Shown: positions 45,954 through 55,141 of the stretch, one piece after another | How positions within the stretch are numbered: the stretch's first letter is position 1 | Layout of the letters: each line of letters opens with the position of its first letter | Source: JARFVT01 sp036677425 | GTDB lineage: Bacteria; Pseudomonadota; Alphaproteobacteria; UBA8366; Aestuariispiraceae | NCBI GenBank assembly: GCA_036677425.1 | Contig: JARFVT010000013.1 | Span: 930,001-994,000, forward strand | DNA: 64,000 nt | Direction of reading: 5' to 3' | Translations under genes and position numbers: made by a program | The notes under the pieces: generated by a model | Seen by the model: only the letters and a program-made list of their open reading frames with translations | Told to the model about the DNA's origin: nothing | The model's database searches: none

Positions 45954-46353
45954 TTTCCCGATCACACCAGTTTTTTAAGGCTTCAATGATTATATTGCCT
46001 TCTTGCGGGTTTACCCATTCCGTATTTTCAACACCAATCATACGCCTAACAAAGCCGTCTGGAAAACGCGCTTTTACGACTTTTCCTGATTTTAACAAAC
46101 CCCACAACACATAAATTTTCCGCACATATGCTTTGGTTGAAATTTTACGAAAACTATTCTTATTGCCAATTTTTTGTAGCCATCCAGATTTTTTAAAACA
46201 ATTAAGAACATCTATCAATTCACTATCGCTCATGCAGCCAGCACTGCGTTTACCTGTGCTATTTTCAAGCATATTCCGATATATTTCATCATCTAAGCCC
46301 AGTTCTTTTTTTGCTATATGAATTTTAGCCAACATGGCGCGGCGGTTACTCAT
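45934..46353 (-). CDS. GemA/Mu gp16-like protein (DUF1018)
   Basis: 139 aa. RAMLAKIHIAKKELGLDDEIYR and ENSTGKRSAGCMSDSEL are the DUF1018 hallmarks; second half KAYVRKIYVLWGLLKSGKV and a DNA-binding-like ending. In Mu GemA alters host gene expression and DNA topology. ATGA overlap with the methyltransferase upstream. Confidence 0.92.
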   Translation of the reverse strand: MSNRRAMLAKIHIAKKELGLDDEIYRNMLENSTGKRSAGCMSDSELIDVLNCFKKSGWLQKIGNKNSFRKISTKAYVRKIYVLWGLLKSGKVVKARFPDGFVRRMIGVENTEWVNPQEGNIIIEALKNWCDRENVHYED

Positions 46354-47054
46354 GTTGCTGTCTCCGCAAATTTATCAAGTTCATTGCCCCAGCTACTCCA
46401 ACCTTTGCGCCGACACCGCCCAAATAATTCCATATATGGGCCATCAAACATGGTTTCAATTCTGTTATATGCTTCATCTGGTTTTCTGCTATGTTCGCGC
46501 CTTGGTGCGCGTATTGCATCTAATGGCCATTCTTCAATAAAATCTCGAACCGATCTTACACCCGCAACCGCACAACCAACATCGAAACGCAAATCATTTA
46601 AATCAGCTCTCAATGATGGGCTGCCTTTCGTTGCCATCAAGCATGGCTCTAGGTTTTTTCTCGTGCCATAACCGCCTCCAAATGCATATTTTTTTGTTTC
46701 TGGGTTATATTTTATCCATTCCCACGCAAGACTTTTATATGAAAAACCCCAAGCCTTTATTACCTTAGTCCAACTCTCAAGCATAGGCCATGTAACCCAA
46801 ATAAATAACACACAATCATCAGCTGCCAATGCCTCAACGGGCAATTTGCAAATATCTGACATTCTCATACATCGGTAATGTTTTTGCGCTGATTTTCCCT
46901 CGCCTTTTTCTGAATAATTTTTAAACGCCCACGGCGGGTCGGCGTAAATAACCTTAAAACCACCTACGGGTCTTATTTCCTGAAAATTATCAAGAACGGG
47001 TTCTTGCCAAAAATCGGAAATTGAATTTGATAATTTTTCATTATTAAAAGTCAT
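46350..47054 (-). CDS. MT-A70 family adenine methyltransferase
   Basis: 234 aa N6-adenine methyltransferase. Catalytic DPPW in VIYADPPWAFKNYSEKG (residues about 33-49), followed by LPVEALAADDCVLFIWVTWP and RREHSRKPDEAY. Unlike the Dam-type enzyme at the other end it lacks DPPY. Likely modifies phage DNA early in infection. Confidence 0.93.
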   Translation of the reverse strand: MTFNNEKLSNSISDFWQEPVLDNFQEIRPVGGFKVIYADPPWAFKNYSEKGEGKSAQKHYRCMRMSDICKLPVEALAADDCVLFIWVTWPMLESWTKVIKAWGFSYKSLAWEWIKYNPETKKYAFGGGYGTRKNLEPCLMATKGSPSLRADLNDLRFDVGCAVAGVRSVRDFIEEWPLDAIRAPRREHSRKPDEAYNRIETMFDGPYMELFGRCRRKGWSSWGNELDKFAETAT

Positions 47055-47059
47055 TTTTT

Positions 47060-47686
47060 TTAACCTTTCTTAGTTTCCCTGGTTTTATGTTCAAGTTTTG
47101 TAACCGCCATAATTGTTGGTTTAATTTCGGCTGCTGCTTTATCATAATTGCGTCCACAGACACCGTTTAAACGTGGCAACATGGCAACAGGGATGCATTC
47201 CCAGTTTTCAGGATCGGTATTTTGCTTGTTGCTATCAAGACATTTCAAACAAAAACCATTAGGAATTTTTCCATTTTTTTGTTCCCACAAATGCCGATGC
47301 TTTAATACTTGCCTACGCTCATAACCCGTATGTGGATTAATTTCATCCACACTAATTTGCACATATCCATCTTTTGTCAGCGATTCATATCCTGAAAATT
47401 TTGTGTTATGTGGTTTGTTCCCTGATTTAAATTGAGTTTTTGCACTATTAGCGTTATATGCTTGTTTTTTGCCTTTATTGGCTGGTACAGAACCTTTTTT
47501 AAAACATCCTGTGCGTCCAGTTTTCCAACCATTTCGCTTGCATAACGCCTTATAATTATTAAAAGAAACATTGGTCCTGCCAAATTTATTTAAAAATAAT
47601 AAATATGCTTCTTTTTGCGGTCGCAGCTTATTTTCCGCCGCAAATAATAACTCTAAATTTGAATAAATAATTTTATTACAGCCCAT
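47060..47686 (-). CDS. HNH endonuclease
   Basis: 208 aa. Zinc-free HNH_3-like core KHRHLWEQKNGKIPNGFCLK then NTDPENWECIPVAM; upstream a NUMOD-like GRTGCFKKGSVPANKGK stretch typical of homing-type HNH enzymes. ATG overlaps the preceding stop by 11 bp. Could be a free-standing homing nuclease or a phage DNA-processing enzyme. Confidence 0.88.
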   Translation of the reverse strand: MGCNKIIYSNLELLFAAENKLRPQKEAYLLFLNKFGRTNVSFNNYKALCKRNGWKTGRTGCFKKGSVPANKGKKQAYNANSAKTQFKSGNKPHNTKFSGYESLTKDGYVQISVDEINPHTGYERRQVLKHRHLWEQKNGKIPNGFCLKCLDSNKQNTDPENWECIPVAMLPRLNGVCGRNYDKAAAEIKPTIMAVTKLEHKTRETKKG

Positions 47687-47951
47687 TTTTAGGGCCTCTT
47701 ATTACTAATGTTTGTTTTTCAGGTTTTTTAATTTCTGGCAAATGGCTTTCAAACTCTTGACCATACTCAGCCAACAATTCTGCTGTTTTCAACTGGAGAC
47801 TGGCATTCGAAATTATTTTATCTGCAACTTGAACTATTGCCAACGCACGTTTAGATTCAGTTGCTATTTGATCTGGTGTTAATTCCTCATCGCCTAGCCG
47901 TTCTATTTCCGCGAATAAATGATTGTTTAAATCTGATAGTCTATTTTTCAT
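47676..47951 (-). CDS. Conserved small early phage protein
   Basis: 91 aa: NRLSDLNNHLFAEIERLGDE, EESKRALAIVQVADKIISNA-type helices. This pattern recurs near gemA in alphaproteobacterial Mu-like phages. Mostly helical; function unknown. Overlaps the HNH gene. Confidence 0.8.
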   Translation of the reverse strand: MKNRLSDLNNHLFAEIERLGDEELTPDQIATESKRALAIVQVADKIISNASLQLKTAELLAEYGQEFESHLPEIKKPEKQTLVIRGPKNGL

Positions 47952-47971
47952 TTTCTGATCCCTTTTTAATT

Positions 47972-48149
47972 CTATATATTTGAATTAAGAACGATTTCTT
48001 TTACGCTTGTAATTTTGGGCATTGGCACGACCATCATCGCTGTTACAGCAACTGACCTTGCGCCTTTTTCGTGACGTGCGACTGTTTTTATTTTATCGCC
48101 ATTGGCAAATGTAATTTCAAAAAATCTATTTGGTTTTTTTTTACTCATT
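47972..48149 (-). pseudogene. Small early phage gene with one-base frameshift
   Basis: ATG at 48149 overlaps the preceding stop (9 bp) and reads MSKKKPNRFF then stop. The adjacent frame continues EITFANGDKIKTVARHEKG and runs cleanly to TAG at 47972. Removing one base from either the A7 run (48119-48125) or the T9 run (48135-48143) yields an intact 58-aa protein. Another homopolymer-linked break in this window. Confidence 0.65.
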
Positions 48150-48401
48150 TGCGCCCCCTAAATTTTTAATTTCAACATTTCCACAAAAACTGCTAATCAC
48201 AGAAACCATTTTTGTTTCAATGGTTTCATGAATATCACTATTTATTATAATCACATCGCCAACATTTATCATCTCCATCTCGTCACGAATGTAACCTTTT
48301 GCCATTACATTTTTCATATTATCTGCCGTTTTATAATGCCATATAGTGAACCCAAGGGTATAAGATAAGCAGCTTAAATTTGTCATTTCAAATGCCATCA
48401 T
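48141..48401 (-). CDS. Small phage protein
   Basis: 86 aa. FTIWHYKTADNMKNVMAKGYI and GDVIIINSDI look like a recurrent small protein in phages of alphaproteobacteria (WHY..TAD...GYF, L..GD.I). No function known. Lies between DUF3164 protein (8-bp gap) and the small frameshifted gene. Confidence 0.78.
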   Translation of the reverse strand: MMAFEMTNLSCLSYTLGFTIWHYKTADNMKNVMAKGYIRDEMEMINVGDVIIINSDIHETIETKMVSVISSFCGNVEIKNLGGANE

Positions 48402-48408
48402 AATCCCC

Positions 48409-49029
48409 CTAAGCTGCTGCTAAATCTATAGTAATCGCTTGCCATTTATCCGTCGCCGTAGATCGCTGATAAAACCGCACATAAGTTTTAGATCCAGTTA
48501 TACGGATGCTGTCGGTAATGGCCTCCATTGCTTGCAACCAACGTGGATCAGTAATCTTTACCCGCCGTAGGGCAAATAAAGATTCCCGGTTTATTTGGCC
48601 TTTTTTATCCACATTAAAAGCGTGATTAACCAAAGCAGAAATTTCATCGCTAGAGCCAGAATTCCAATCAAAAATACATTCATCGATTAAATTTTTAGCA
48701 ACCTGCAATTCTGCACCAAAATCCATATGTTCAGAAACGGCGACTTGAACCTTTTTACAGCCGTCAAAGCTAGTGAAAGTTACATTGCCTTTTTTGCCGC
48801 CTTTGGTGCGATTATATTTTTCTGCTAAAATATCCATAAAGCTATTAACATCATCAAATGTATTGCCTTTAAATCTTGCAATTTGTTCTGATAATTCTAT
48901 CGCATATTGATGGATTTTATCCACAAGCTGATCTTCTAATTTTTCAACATCCTTGACCATATTATCAGGCACAAACCGCCCCTTGCTATCCATCATGCAG
49001 CCAGATGGTATTTCAATTTCATTTGTCAT
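48409..49029 (-). CDS. DUF3164 family early phage protein
   Basis: 206 aa. Start at 49029 chosen because AAGGAG is seven bases upstream. EIPSGCMMDSKGRFVPDNMVK, FDGCKKVQVAVSEHMDFGAEL, RRVKITDPRWLQAMEAITDS-type sequence: standard DUF3164. Early operon gene of unknown role. Confidence 0.92.
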   Translation of the reverse strand: MTNEIEIPSGCMMDSKGRFVPDNMVKDVEKLEDQLVDKIHQYAIELSEQIARFKGNTFDDVNSFMDILAEKYNRTKGGKKGNVTFTSFDGCKKVQVAVSEHMDFGAELQVAKNLIDECIFDWNSGSSDEISALVNHAFNVDKKGQINRESLFALRRVKITDPRWLQAMEAITDSIRITGSKTYVRFYQRSTATDKWQAITIDLAAA

Positions 49030-49138
49030 CTTAATTCTCCTTATTTTTTTGCTGTTAAAGTTAGTTTCCACCATCTAAATTGCTGGCGTAAAAATCGATA
49101 AAAAACGTTGCCAGATTTTGTCTTAGCGCACATGATTT

Positions 49139-49444
49139 TCATCTAAAATCTTCTTTTCCTGCGGCTTTTAGCTCATTTGCATAAGAAATAAGCTCACGTG
49201 CAGACATTGCGTGGCCACCAATGAAATATTTATCACAAGATATTGTTACCGTTTCGCCATGCCTATTTAAATAGCGGCACGCCAGCGCAACAGGTGGTAG
49301 ATGATGAAGGCAGAGGCCGTACTGTTTCATTTTTCTTACAACGATAAATTTAGAACATTTCAAAGAAACAGCTATTTTAGCTTGGCTTAAGCCAGAATAA
49401 ACCAAAGCTTCTAAACTTAACTGGCTAATAAAAACTTTATTCAT
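49139..49444 (-). CDS. Small helix-turn-helix-like early phage protein
   Basis: 101 aa. SLEALVYSGLSQAKIAVSLKCSK looks like a helix-turn-helix (AKIAVSLKCSKFIVVRKM). The rest (CRYLNRHGETVTISCDKYFIGG) is unrecognised. ATGA overlap with the DnaA-domain gene. Confidence 0.7.
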   Translation of the reverse strand: MNKVFISQLSLEALVYSGLSQAKIAVSLKCSKFIVVRKMKQYGLCLHHLPPVALACRYLNRHGETVTISCDKYFIGGHAMSARELISYANELKAAGKEDFR

Positions 49445-50106
49445 GCCGCTGCCTCCGGGTCAGGAGCGCCTAAATTATCATTATCATTTATATAATTATT
49501 ATCGTCACTATTCATGATTTTGTAATGCTGGATATATTGTGAAAGTAAGATTATGGCCGATAAATAATCCTGATCACTTAGGTTAATCTTCATTTCTGAA
49601 ATTCTATCCGCACCATGCATGACGGTGCTATGGTCTTTATCGCCAAAAAACCTTCCTATTCGGGCAAAACTATGACCCGTGAATTCGCGTGCTAAAAAAA
49701 ATGCAAAATGCCGCGCAAAAACAAATCTTTTATTGCGTCGCTCGCTGTTAATATTTTGTTTTGAAATTTCAAAAGCAATCGATACATCATGCAATATCGA
49801 ACCAAGCGAAATAGTCTTTTTATAAAGAGGATTAATAGATTTAATATTTTCAACTGGAAAATTAATTTCTTTCAAATTTGCATATAGTGATTTTAAAACT
49901 TTCGCGCTTTCTTTTGTTTCAAAATCATTTTTATCTATTTCACAGCTTTGTCGACCTCGAATAATGTGTTTCTCTAATTCAGCAACTTGCTTTGTTGCGG
50001 CATAAAGATTTACCAAAGCAATTTTAATCAAATCATTATTGATTTTTCCACAATCAATGCGAATGTCTAATTCATCTAAAATATTTATAATTTTCTCTGC
50101 TATCAT
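49441..50106 (-). CDS. Phage protein with C-terminal DnaA domain IV (DNA-binding)
   Basis: 221 aa. Residues about 105-195 resemble the origin-binding domain of DnaA: ISKQNINSERRNKRFVFARH, FLAREFTGHSFARIGRFFGD, KDHSTVMHGADRI (DnaA has RDHTTVLHA). The first 100 residues are helical and unlike DnaA: no AAA+ motifs. Located in the early operon downstream of MuB. May bind DnaA boxes or tune host replication; inferred. Confidence 0.85.
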   Translation of the reverse strand: MIAEKIINILDELDIRIDCGKINNDLIKIALVNLYAATKQVAELEKHIIRGRQSCEIDKNDFETKESAKVLKSLYANLKEINFPVENIKSINPLYKKTISLGSILHDVSIAFEISKQNINSERRNKRFVFARHFAFFLAREFTGHSFARIGRFFGDKDHSTVMHGADRISEMKINLSDQDYLSAIILLSQYIQHYKIMNSDDNNYINDNDNLGAPDPEAAA

Positions 50107-50110
50107 AACT

Positions 50111-50497
50111 CTATCCTTTCAATTTTGAAAAAGCACAACCCGAACGGCAAGCTTGATAAATCTTAACGATCATTGATGATGTCGTACTAAATTCTTGTTT
50201 TTGATAACCGCTGCATTTTATTGTCGATATTGCGCCCAGAACTGGACAAAAAACATTATCAGACATTAATTTATTACAAATTTTCAACGCAATATTACTG
50301 TCCTTTGCGGGATATCTATTGTTTAAAATTTGACTGATTGTTGCGGGCGATATATCGCCTAAGGCAATGCTTGCTTTACGTAATGAACCTGATTTATCGA
50401 CAAAAGCTGCTAGTATTTCTATCCAATTAGGTATTTCACCGCCATATGATGCCTTAACCTGTGATAGCGCAGATATTTTACCTAGACGCTTTTTCAT
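50111..50497 (-). CDS. Early phage helix-turn-helix protein with Cys-rich tail
   Basis: 128 aa. GSLRKASIALGDISPATISQILNNRYPA is a clear helix-turn-helix (shown in parts: GSLRKASIALG, SPATISQILN), and the end IYQACRSGCAF is a hallmark of a small protein found in the same place in many Mu-like phages. Overlaps the previous stop by ATGA. Confidence 0.85.
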   Translation of the reverse strand: MKKRLGKISALSQVKASYGGEIPNWIEILAAFVDKSGSLRKASIALGDISPATISQILNNRYPAKDSNIALKICNKLMSDNVFCPVLGAISTIKCSGYQKQEFSTTSSMIVKIYQACRSGCAFSKLKG

Positions 50498-51072
50498 GAG
50501 CCGTTACCCTCACGCCATATAACCTTACCAATATTGGGATCAAAAACAAATTTTGACCGCATAATCATTGGCGGCTTTGGGCCAGTAATTTTTGATTTTA
50601 ATAATTTATAACGCGCTCTATTGTGGCCTGCTTTTGCTGGCGTGATCATGCATAAATATTTTGCTTGAAAAAGCGATGCAATATATGATTTGCAACTATT
50701 AAGCTTGATTATACAATCATTTGTGCTGGCATTTATTGCCAATTCATCGGCATCAAAATTTTTCAACATCGCCATTGTTCGCCACATTTGCTCGTTACCA
50801 CGCCCAATTGTAACCTCGCTACCATTCTTGCGTAATCTTGGCGCAAATCGATAGGGCTTTATTAAATGATAGTTTTTATTATCGCTTTCGTATTTTAAAT
50901 ATCCGCCGTTTTTAAGGCATAAAAGATAATCACTGATAGTTTTTCGATCCGCAGGAACAGCCTTTAATAAATCTTTTAAATGAAATTGTTTTAATTCCAT
51001 AATTTCCGCCCAAATTTCCGCCCTAAAACCACCAGACTTTGTATTAAAACTATCGGCTGGTCTACCAGACAT
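50494..51072 (-). CDS. Early phage protein, possible winged helix
   Basis: 192 aa. FNTKSGGFRAEIWAEIMEL, LKDLLKAVPADRKTISDYL suggests a DNA-binding winged helix; GRGNEQMWRTMAMLKNFDA follows, and the second half contains a further helical unit. Typical early-operon regulator-like protein in this phage group, name unknown. Shares a base with the MuB stop. Confidence 0.78.
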   Translation of the reverse strand: MSGRPADSFNTKSGGFRAEIWAEIMELKQFHLKDLLKAVPADRKTISDYLLCLKNGGYLKYESDNKNYHLIKPYRFAPRLRKNGSEVTIGRGNEQMWRTMAMLKNFDADELAINASTNDCIIKLNSCKSYIASLFQAKYLCMITPAKAGHNRARYKLLKSKITGPKPPMIMRSKFVFDPNIGKVIWREGNGS

Positions 51073-51803
51073 TATGAAACCCTCCGTTTTGGCGCAGCAC
51101 CAGTCGACAACGGCTTATTATTCCAATCTGCCAAGGTTATTTCTTTTAAACCCTTTAATTTTGCTTCTTCAAATATTGCATCAAGATTTATACAAATCCG
51201 CCTTATTTGCCCGCGCGAGGTCGTAGTTATTTTAGTTAATAAATCATTGGATATTTTAATTTCTGGGTAATATAACTTAACCAAATGCGCCGCATCACTG
51301 GCATCTGATGGCTGTGCAGCTTCAAAATGTAAAATGCGATTATGAAATCTTTCCGATAACATTTGAATTTTACCGGGCAGTAATTCTTCACCAATTAAAA
51401 TAAATGCTGCACCCGATTTATCATGAATTTCGCGTACTAATTCGTGATATTTTTTATCGGTAATAAAATCAAATTCATCGATAATTACTGGCCTCATATC
51501 CATTGCTAAGGCTTCGATTAATCGCTCTACCATTGCCGCAACTGTGCCAAGATCGGCAACATTACATGCACGACACATATTGCGTAGAAAATCTTTTTTT
51601 GCCCAGCTACTGCCAACTTCTAAATAATAAGCCCGCGATGTATTTGCCGCATAAACCGCAGATTGCGTTTTGCCATAACCACTAAAGCCGTAAAAAACCC
51701 CAATTCCCGGTAAATGCGCTGGGCGATTAATCACCCTATCCATCAAACCCGCAAATGCCGCGACATTTTTTAAAGGTGCTATTGTGTTAACTGAATTTTT
51801 CAT
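51072..51803 (-). CDS. MuB-like transposition ATPase
   Basis: 243 aa AAA+ target-capture protein. Walker A VFYGFSGYGKTQSAVY (about residue 37-52), Walker B MRPVIIDEFDFI, sensor FILIGEELLPG, arginine-rich C terminus. Activates MuA and selects target DNA. 51 bp after the transposase gene. Confidence 0.93.
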   Translation of the reverse strand: MKNSVNTIAPLKNVAAFAGLMDRVINRPAHLPGIGVFYGFSGYGKTQSAVYAANTSRAYYLEVGSSWAKKDFLRNMCRACNVADLGTVAAMVERLIEALAMDMRPVIIDEFDFITDKKYHELVREIHDKSGAAFILIGEELLPGKIQMLSERFHNRILHFEAAQPSDASDAAHLVKLYYPEIKISNDLLTKITTTSRGQIRRICINLDAIFEEAKLKGLKEITLADWNNKPLSTGAAPKRRVS

Positions 51804-51854
51804 TTATATTTCCCTTTCTTTTTATTGAAAAGGATAGGGGCAGCTGCCAAGCTT

Positions 51855-54122
51855 TTACGCCTCTATCCAATTCTTTCCAAAATCATCAAACATTTGTTTA
51901 TGCGCTCTGTATTCGCTTGATTGTGTGTAACCACCAAGCCAAACCGCATTTGACGTGTTAATCTCAACACCAGCCATCATTTTATCTTGCAAATCGACCG
52001 CCCGTTTAAATCGCTGTTTCGGGCTTTCTGGCAAATTGGTTATATTGCTGGCCTTGGCAATTTCTTTAACTAAGGCTTCTTGTCGAATGTCATTATCTGC
52101 TGATATTTCTGGCGCTGTTTGAATGCCAGCTGCCGATTTTAAAGCCACCGTTTCATAAGAATTAGATGCCTTGGGCAATGGTAATATTTGCCCTTTATCA
52201 ATTGCCGCTGCAATTTGGCCATCGATTAAATCACGCGGTTTAATTTTAATGCTACGTGCTTGTTTTCTTGCGCGGTTACGTTGTTGATCCTGAATGGCGG
52301 CGGCCTGCATTGATATGGCGCGGCGATCAATGCCAAGACTTGCAGCATTCACCGCCTTGAATAAAAATTCTTGTCCCGTAACATCAAAAATATAACAAAC
52401 ACCCATATCATCAGGATCAAGCCGCACATAAACTTTTTGACCGATATATAACGCCATTTCTGCGGCGATAAATGTTGCATTTTCAATCGCAATACCTGTT
52501 TTTGCAACAACACGTTCGCCATTACGATCAACCGCCGCACATAAAAATGCTAACGCGGCATCATCTTCAATTTTACGAATATTACCTGTGAAACTGGCTA
52601 TTTTTTGTGCTGGGCTTATGCCGTTTAAACCACCATGCACGCGGTTTTGATAAACAATCTTTGCCCAATCATCGCACGCTTTTTGCAACCCATCGGCGCT
52701 CATATTAATAATATTGCATTTGGCAATATCATCGCCCAATCGTTGGGCAAATGTCTTTCTTGCTTCAATCGCTTTTCGATCAACAATATCATGACCTAAA
52801 AACCCCGGCAATAATGTCATTAAATCACGGTTTAATGTGCCGATTGATCGCTCTACCATGCCTTTATGCGTTGGTGTGAATGCTTGGGATATATCTTGAT
52901 AAATACCAAGCGCCGACAACGCCATTTTAAATGACTTTGAAATAAAATCACTACCATTATCGGTGCGGATAGTTTCAGGTACACCCCAATCGCTAACCGC
53001 GCGTTTTATCAAGGCCAAGCTGGCTGTTGTTCGCGGCGTTTTTGATACATGAACCAGCAACCGCCTTGTAAAAACATCAATCACAACATATACAGAATAC
53101 CTGCCATCTTCTAACATTACATCGGCTGGTGTCGCGTCAATTTCCCATAATTGATTAGGGGTTGAGACCCATCCATAATGATCGCCAAATGAAACCTTAT
53201 AATGTGATTTTGCACGATCAGGATTAATAATTGCCACATAATCGGCTTTATTACTGGTTATCCAGTCATTTTTCCAACGGGTTATTGTGCGGCAAGACGG
53301 TATAGCAAAGGCCGCGCCTTCAACTGTTAATATTCTTCCATATCTGGCGCGAATTTGATCGCGCATATGCCCCGCTGTTAAATGACCATTATATGTGATT
53401 AATGCTATCATTAAATCCCGTAAGCCATCGATCTTATCAATAACCCCTGAACCCTTACGATTACCATATTTACCAGTTAATTTATTTATCCGTCCATTAT
53501 GCCGCGCCTTGCGCCATGCATATAATGTTCGTGCCGATATTGATTTGATATTTGCAAAAATCTTATCATCAATATTATCTAATCTCCGCAAATTATATTT
53601 TCCACAAAACCCATTTAACCCCGCCCATAAACCCATACCGTTATAACCGCGTAAGAAATTTTCAAATGAATTTAATATATATAACCGTGCCTGCGCCCGA
53701 TCTTGTTGATTTTCTGATAATGAAAAAACTGGATGCGTCGGCAGGGATGAAACCGCCGCATCCATAGGAACAGCGCGGTGTCGATCATCACCGTCATCGC
53801 TGTTGGAATGAGGAGAAGAGCCAATAAGCCTTTCCCCAAACGCATTCACTTGATCATCTATTTTATCTATGTTTATTTCTTCTATTAAATGGCTTTTTAA
53901 CACTATTGGTAAATCCGCAACCATATATTCAAAACCACCGCCACCATCACGCCCAGACCGCTTTTGCTTCACCCAATCTTGCCGCTTTGCCAATAATAAA
54001 ACACCCCGTTTTGTCCGTGGCATCGCCGCGATATCATGGGCAACAATCAACCGAGCGATCTCACGCGCACTCATTGCCACCTTGGCCGCCTTGGGGTTAT
54101 ATATGGCTTGGCCTTGGCTCAT
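51855..54122 (-). CDS. MuA-like DDE transposase
   Basis: 755 aa. N-terminal Mu-type DNA-binding domain (MSAREIARLIVAHDI, AMPRTKRGVLLLAKR), second HTH region (ISARTLYAWRKARHNGRI), RNase H-like core with catalytic residues in WEIDATPADVML, IRTDNGSDFISKS and THKGMVERSIGTLN, then Mu-type beta-barrel. Executes transposition at the ends described. Start overlaps ParB stop (TAATG). Confidence 0.96.
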   Translation of the reverse strand: MSQGQAIYNPKAAKVAMSAREIARLIVAHDIAAMPRTKRGVLLLAKRQDWVKQKRSGRDGGGGFEYMVADLPIVLKSHLIEEINIDKIDDQVNAFGERLIGSSPHSNSDDGDDRHRAVPMDAAVSSLPTHPVFSLSENQQDRAQARLYILNSFENFLRGYNGMGLWAGLNGFCGKYNLRRLDNIDDKIFANIKSISARTLYAWRKARHNGRINKLTGKYGNRKGSGVIDKIDGLRDLMIALITYNGHLTAGHMRDQIRARYGRILTVEGAAFAIPSCRTITRWKNDWITSNKADYVAIINPDRAKSHYKVSFGDHYGWVSTPNQLWEIDATPADVMLEDGRYSVYVVIDVFTRRLLVHVSKTPRTTASLALIKRAVSDWGVPETIRTDNGSDFISKSFKMALSALGIYQDISQAFTPTHKGMVERSIGTLNRDLMTLLPGFLGHDIVDRKAIEARKTFAQRLGDDIAKCNIINMSADGLQKACDDWAKIVYQNRVHGGLNGISPAQKIASFTGNIRKIEDDAALAFLCAAVDRNGERVVAKTGIAIENATFIAAEMALYIGQKVYVRLDPDDMGVCYIFDVTGQEFLFKAVNAASLGIDRRAISMQAAAIQDQQRNRARKQARSIKIKPRDLIDGQIAAAIDKGQILPLPKASNSYETVALKSAAGIQTAPEISADNDIRQEALVKEIAKASNITNLPESPKQRFKRAVDLQDKMMAGVEINTSNAVWLGGYTQSSEYRAHKQMFDDFGKNWIEA

Positions 54123-54970
54123 TATTCACCTATCGCCAAATCTATTTGATCTTTTTCTAAAATGACCAAGCCATCATTGGCTAAATATTCTAAAAATTGT
54201 GTTTGGGTCGATGGTTTTAAAGAATAATAATGTTGTAACATCTTTGATAATGGATCGGCCTTGGCATTGGCTAGGCTTTCAATATTTGATCCATCGGCAA
54301 TTTTAAATGCCATCTCTGGCGTTTTTATCCGTGGGTCATTGACCATTTCATCAACCGCAGTTTTTTGTAAATCTGGCGATAATTTGGCTATTTTATCTAA
54401 AACCGCACCATTTTCCGCCAACCAACTACCCTTGATCATATCGCGTGAATATTGCGTTAAGCCGTTATAACGCTTAATAAAACGTTCTATCGAACGCTTA
54501 TCATAGCCTGTTTTTTCTGCCGTTTCATCTGTAAAAGAAAAACAAAGCGACAAGTTGTCGTTTTGATTTCTTTCTATAAAATCAACCGACTTTCGATCAC
54601 CGCCCACAATTGTTTCTGGATGCTCGACTTCATAAATCGCTTTTAATTCTGATAACGAAGCCGCTTGATCAAATGGGTTTAACTCGCGGCGATATAAATT
54701 TTCAATAATCTCTAACGCCCGCGCCTTTGACCAATCCACATCCAATATAAATGCGGGTATGGTCTTTAATTTCAACATCCGACAGGCCGCCAGCCGATGC
54801 CCACCCGCAACCAAAATATACCGACCATCATCATCTAACCGTACTTGTATTGGACTTTGCAAACCTTCACGGGCAATAGATTCCGCCAAAACCTCCGCCC
54901 ATGCGCTATCCACATCGCGTAACCGCTTGCTATCGTCAATATCCCCAATATCAATCTGTTGTATTTTCAT
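54122..54970 (-). CDS. ParB-like nuclease/CTPase-domain protein
   Basis: 282 aa. ParB N-terminal domain: SIAREGLQSPIQVRLDDD, ILVAGGHRLAACRMLKL, then IENLYRRELNPFDQAASL and a ParB-type HTH (YDKRSIERFIKRY). Such proteins precede MuA in many alphaproteobacterial Mu-like phages. Its role is unknown; binding to phage DNA ends or host partitioning are possible. Confidence 0.92.
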   Translation of the reverse strand: MKIQQIDIGDIDDSKRLRDVDSAWAEVLAESIAREGLQSPIQVRLDDDGRYILVAGGHRLAACRMLKLKTIPAFILDVDWSKARALEIIENLYRRELNPFDQAASLSELKAIYEVEHPETIVGGDRKSVDFIERNQNDNLSLCFSFTDETAEKTGYDKRSIERFIKRYNGLTQYSRDMIKGSWLAENGAVLDKIAKLSPDLQKTAVDEMVNDPRIKTPEMAFKIADGSNIESLANAKADPLSKMLQHYYSLKPSTQTQFLEYLANDGLVILEKDQIDLAIGE

Positions 54971-55018
54971 TTAAAATAATCCTGATTTTTTAAAATATTC
55001 CCAATCCACAATATTCCA

Positions 55019-55046
55019 TCTATAGTGGATCTGTAAAAACGATCAA
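55019..55046 (-). promoter_or_regulatory. Candidate promoter of the ParB-MuA-MuB operon
   Basis: Leftward -35 TTGATC (55046-55041), 16-base spacer, -10 TATAGA (55024-55019), about 40 bases ahead of the ParB ATG. A second start point for the transposition genes separate from the Cro/Ner-side promoter; matches are moderate. Confidence 0.45.
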
Positions 55047-55141
55047 TAGTCGAAAATTTTGAAACTTGGCGGCAAGACGGTGCCAGAAACACACGCCTTG
55101 CCTTGCTCCTATAAACCCTAACTTTAACAGGAGGCATTTGA

